Below are positions 62,020 to 64,000 of a stretch of 64,000 nt of DNA, piece after piece. Made by a program: the position numbers and the translations under genes. Numbering within the stretch: position 1 is the stretch's first letter; every line of letters begins with the position of its first letter. The notes beneath the pieces are model-generated. The model was not told where the DNA came from, made no database searches, and was given only the letters and a program-made list of their open reading frames with translations. Source of the DNA: Cloacimonetes bacterium UBA5614. GTDB taxonomy: Bacteria > Cloacimonadota > Cloacimonadia > Cloacimonadales > Cloacimonadaceae. The stretch lies in contig DIKQ01000005.1 of assembly GCA_002424605.1 (NCBI GenBank), forward strand, positions 614,401 through 678,400, in the 5' to 3' direction.

Positions 62020-64000
62020 ATGAGCAGCAGATGGGAAAAGAACTGGCTTAAATCACGCAATAAAGTCGGCTGGGTTGAAATCAAATCCGCCACCCCTGAA
62101 ACTTATCAAAAGCTTGGCTTCAAATGCGGCCTGGAAGTGCACCAGCAGCTTGATACGAAAAAGAAGCTGTTCTGCCGTTGCGCCACCGGGCTTTATCACG
62201 ATTTTAACGATTTTGATGCGGAAATTGTGCGTCATATGCGCCCCACCCTTTCAGAACTGGGCGAATACGACGGCACGGCTTTGATGGAATTCAGGACACG
62301 CAAGCAGATAGTCTATCGCATAAAAAACGATTCCGCCTGCACTTACGAAGTGGACGACACCCCGCCCTTCCTGTTTAACGATGAAGCTCTCTCCCATGCC
62401 ATGCAGATTGCGCTGTTGCTCAAAATGAACATTGTGGGCGAATTGCATATCACCCGCAAGCAATACCTGGACGGCAGCATTCCCACCGGATTCCAGCGTA
62501 CCACCATCCTCGGTATTGAAGGCGAAATCCCCATCTCCAACAAGAAAATACGCATCATCCAGTTCAGCATCGAGGAAGACAGCTGCCGCGAGGTTTCCGA
62601 CCACCGGCATACAAGGATTTATTACACAGACCGCCTCGGCATGCCCCTGATCGAGACCGTTACCTATCCGGACATGCTTACACCGCAGGAAGCAGCGGAA
62701 GCCGGACAGTACATACGCTTTCTGGCACGCAGTTCCGGTAAGGCAAGAAAAGGCATCGGCGCTGCCCGTCAGGACGTAAACGTAAGCGTCACCGGCGGTA
62801 CCAGGGTGGAAATCAAGGGCGTGGCTCATATCGCCTGGATTCCAAAGCTCACGCATAACGAGGCATTCCGCCAGAAAGCCTTGCTGCTTATCAGGGACAG
62901 CCTCAAAAAAGCAGTACCCGAACAGGCAACCTGGACTACTGTCTGGAAAGAAGTGCCTGTTGAAATGTTTAAACATTCTCCCCTTTTGCAAAACGCTTCC
63001 GGGGAAGGCTGGAAACTGATAGCTGTGAACCTTCCCGGCTTCAGGAATGTCCTCTCCCACTTCACCCAGCCCGGCTTCTCGTTTGCCAACGAAATCTCCG
63101 ACCGCCTCAAGGTTATCGCCTGTCTGGAAAAACCCAACATGTTCCATTCTGAGGAGCTTCAGCCCAACCTGACAGATGCGGAATGGCATAAAATCGCCAC
63201 ACTGCTGGAAGCCGGGGAAAACGATGCGCAGATACTGTTCTGGACTCCGGATGAAGACCTAAAAACAGCGGTGGAGACCATCACTGAGCGCTGCCAGCTG
63301 GCTTTCGCCGGCGTTCCCAATGAAACACGCAAGTCCCTGCCTAACGGCACCACGATTTTTGAACGCGTCCTGCCCGGTCCGGACAGGATGTATCCCGACA
63401 CCGATTCCGCTCCGATTTCCATTCCGGACGAGATGATTGAGCAAGCCCGCCAAATCCTGCCCGTTGACCTCAAAGAGCGGCTGGAACAGCTTGCCGGCTG
63501 GAAGGTTCCCCTTGATGCCTATACCTATATTTTACGCAACAACCTGATGCCGGTCCTGGAACAGATGGCAAAGGACTATGAACTGGAACCCAAATACCTC
63601 TCCCTGATATATGCCCACACCCTCAAAAGCCTGCAGGGATGCGCTCCTCTGCCCTTTGGCAATGACCGCATTGAGGACATGCTGAAGTTCATCAAGAAGC
63701 GTAAACTTACCATGGATATCCTGCCCGTAATGCTCAAGGTATTGTACAACAACCCCAATATGGAGTTTTCCTCCATCCTTGGCCTGACCGGCTACAAACA
63801 GGTGGAGCGTCACGCTGTCTTTGACCAGATTCCCACCCTCAGGCAGATATTCAGCAAGTTCAAGCTCAAAGCCAGCACCCGTCCCACCGCAGAAGCGGAT
63901 TGGATAATGGGGCGTCTCCGCCAGCCAGCCCTTGGCAACATTCCCCTCAGGGAAGTGCGCACCGCAGTTGAAGCCGCTCTCTGTGAGGAGGTGAGCCATG
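62020..64000 (+). CDS. gatE: Glu-tRNA(Gln) amidotransferase subunit E, archaeal type (3' end at window edge)
   Basis: 660 codons, open at the window edge. With GatD, GatE converts Glu-tRNA(Gln) to Gln-tRNA(Gln). Seen: YQKLGFKCGLEVHQQLDTKKKLFCRC near the N-terminus, YEVDDTPPF, KQYLDGSIPTGFQRTTILG, IEEDSCREVSD, the marker NLPGFRNVLSHFTQPG and an AspRS-like GAD insertion (ISDRLKVIACLEKPNMFHSEEL), then LPGPDRMYPDTDS and the C-terminal YqeY-like tail. The GAD insertion separates GatE from the bacterial GatB. AAGAGG precedes the ATG. At the very end GAGGAGG lies just before an ATG at 63998, which may be the start of an overlapping gatD. GatDE is known chiefly from archaea, so this is a likely horizontal acquisition. 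Confidence 0.92.
   Translation, partial: MSSRWEKNWLKSRNKVGWVEIKSATPETYQKLGFKCGLEVHQQLDTKKKLFCRCATGLYHDFNDFDAEIVRHMRPTLSELGEYDGTALMEFRTRKQIVYRIKNDSACTYEVDDTPPFLFNDEALSHAMQIALLLKMNIVGELHITRKQYLDGSIPTGFQRTTILGIEGEIPISNKKIRIIQFSIEEDSCREVSDHRHTRIYYTDRLGMPLIETVTYPDMLTPQEAAEAGQYIRFLARSSGKARKGIGAARQDVNVSVTGGTRVEIKGVAHIAWIPKLTHNEAFRQKALLLIRDSLKKAVPEQATWTTVWKEVPVEMFKHSPLLQNASGEGWKLIAVNLPGFRNVLSHFTQPGFSFANEISDRLKVIACLEKPNMFHSEELQPNLTDAEWHKIATLLEAGENDAQILFWTPDEDLKTAVETITERCQLAFAGVPNETRKSLPNGTTIFERVLPGPDRMYPDTDSAPISIPDEMIEQARQILPVDLKERLEQLAGWKVPLDAYTYILRNNLMPVLEQMAKDYELEPKYLSLIYAHTLKSLQGCAPLPFGNDRIEDMLKFIKKRKLTMDILPVMLKVLYNNPNMEFSSILGLTGYKQVERHAVFDQIPTLRQIFSKFKLKASTRPTAEADWIMGRLRQPALGNIPLREVRTAVEAALCEEVSH

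Overview
The window looks like a bacterial chromosome segment, most likely from the Cloacimonadota or a close relative. This is an inference from the protein style: very large signal-peptide proteins built of Fn3, Ig-like, lamin-tail and beta-helix modules, several ending in a FlgD-like C-terminal sorting domain of the type IX secretion system (T9SS) class, together with a PorU-like sortase, a phosphate butyryltransferase, TrmFO and an archaeal-type GatE. No rRNA, tRNA, CRISPR array or insertion sequence was seen.

Layout. 1-8.3 kb: a partial secreted C45-like amidohydrolase (minus strand) diverges from a 2114-residue secreted endonuclease I. 8.3-16.7 kb: a tight plus-strand operon of acylphosphatase, a LysM/M23 wall hydrolase, a sigma-70 factor, phosphate butyryltransferase, RlmH, a small OadG-like membrane protein and the PorU-like C25 sortase. 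17-22.5 kb: a SerA-like dehydrogenase, a DUF4476 protein, a Nif3-like protein and a subtilase. 22.7-26.9 kb: an RNase H-fold exonuclease gene, two AT-rich paralogues of unknown function separated by a broken copy of the rph 5' end, then intact rph. 27-33.5 kb: a minus-strand housekeeping block (nadD, bamD-like, two envelope proteins, M18 aminopeptidase, greA, a HEAT-like protein) and an sdpRI pair. 33.6-52.2 kb: an island of secreted giants (two beta-helix proteins, a C25 peptidase, a CotH protein, a beta-propeller protein) with one DUF975 membrane protein. 52.2-59.5 kb: a MutS-like ATPase, ComEC, an Mpv17-like protein and a secreted phosphoesterase with a cohesin-like domain. 59.8-64 kb: a small acidic protein, trmFO, a DUF3795 protein and gatE, which runs off the end.

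Themes. The PorU-like protein would process cargo carrying the FlgD-like tail, and four such cargoes lie in the window. Four other secreted proteins instead end in an Fn3-like domain finishing F-Y/F-R/Y-V/I-x-A, which may be a second exit or anchoring class.

The most unusual signal is intergenic. Every gene-free gap longer than 200 bp holds one imperfectly palindromic element of about 70-80 bp built from consecutive 11-bp units; a shorter element sits in one 181-bp gap. At least three sequence families share this architecture, and each element adjoins a gene for an exported protein. Also notable are two fossils (an rph 5' fragment and a sorting-domain tail), a compact three-way-junction hairpin between rph and nadD, and GatE in a bacterial context.
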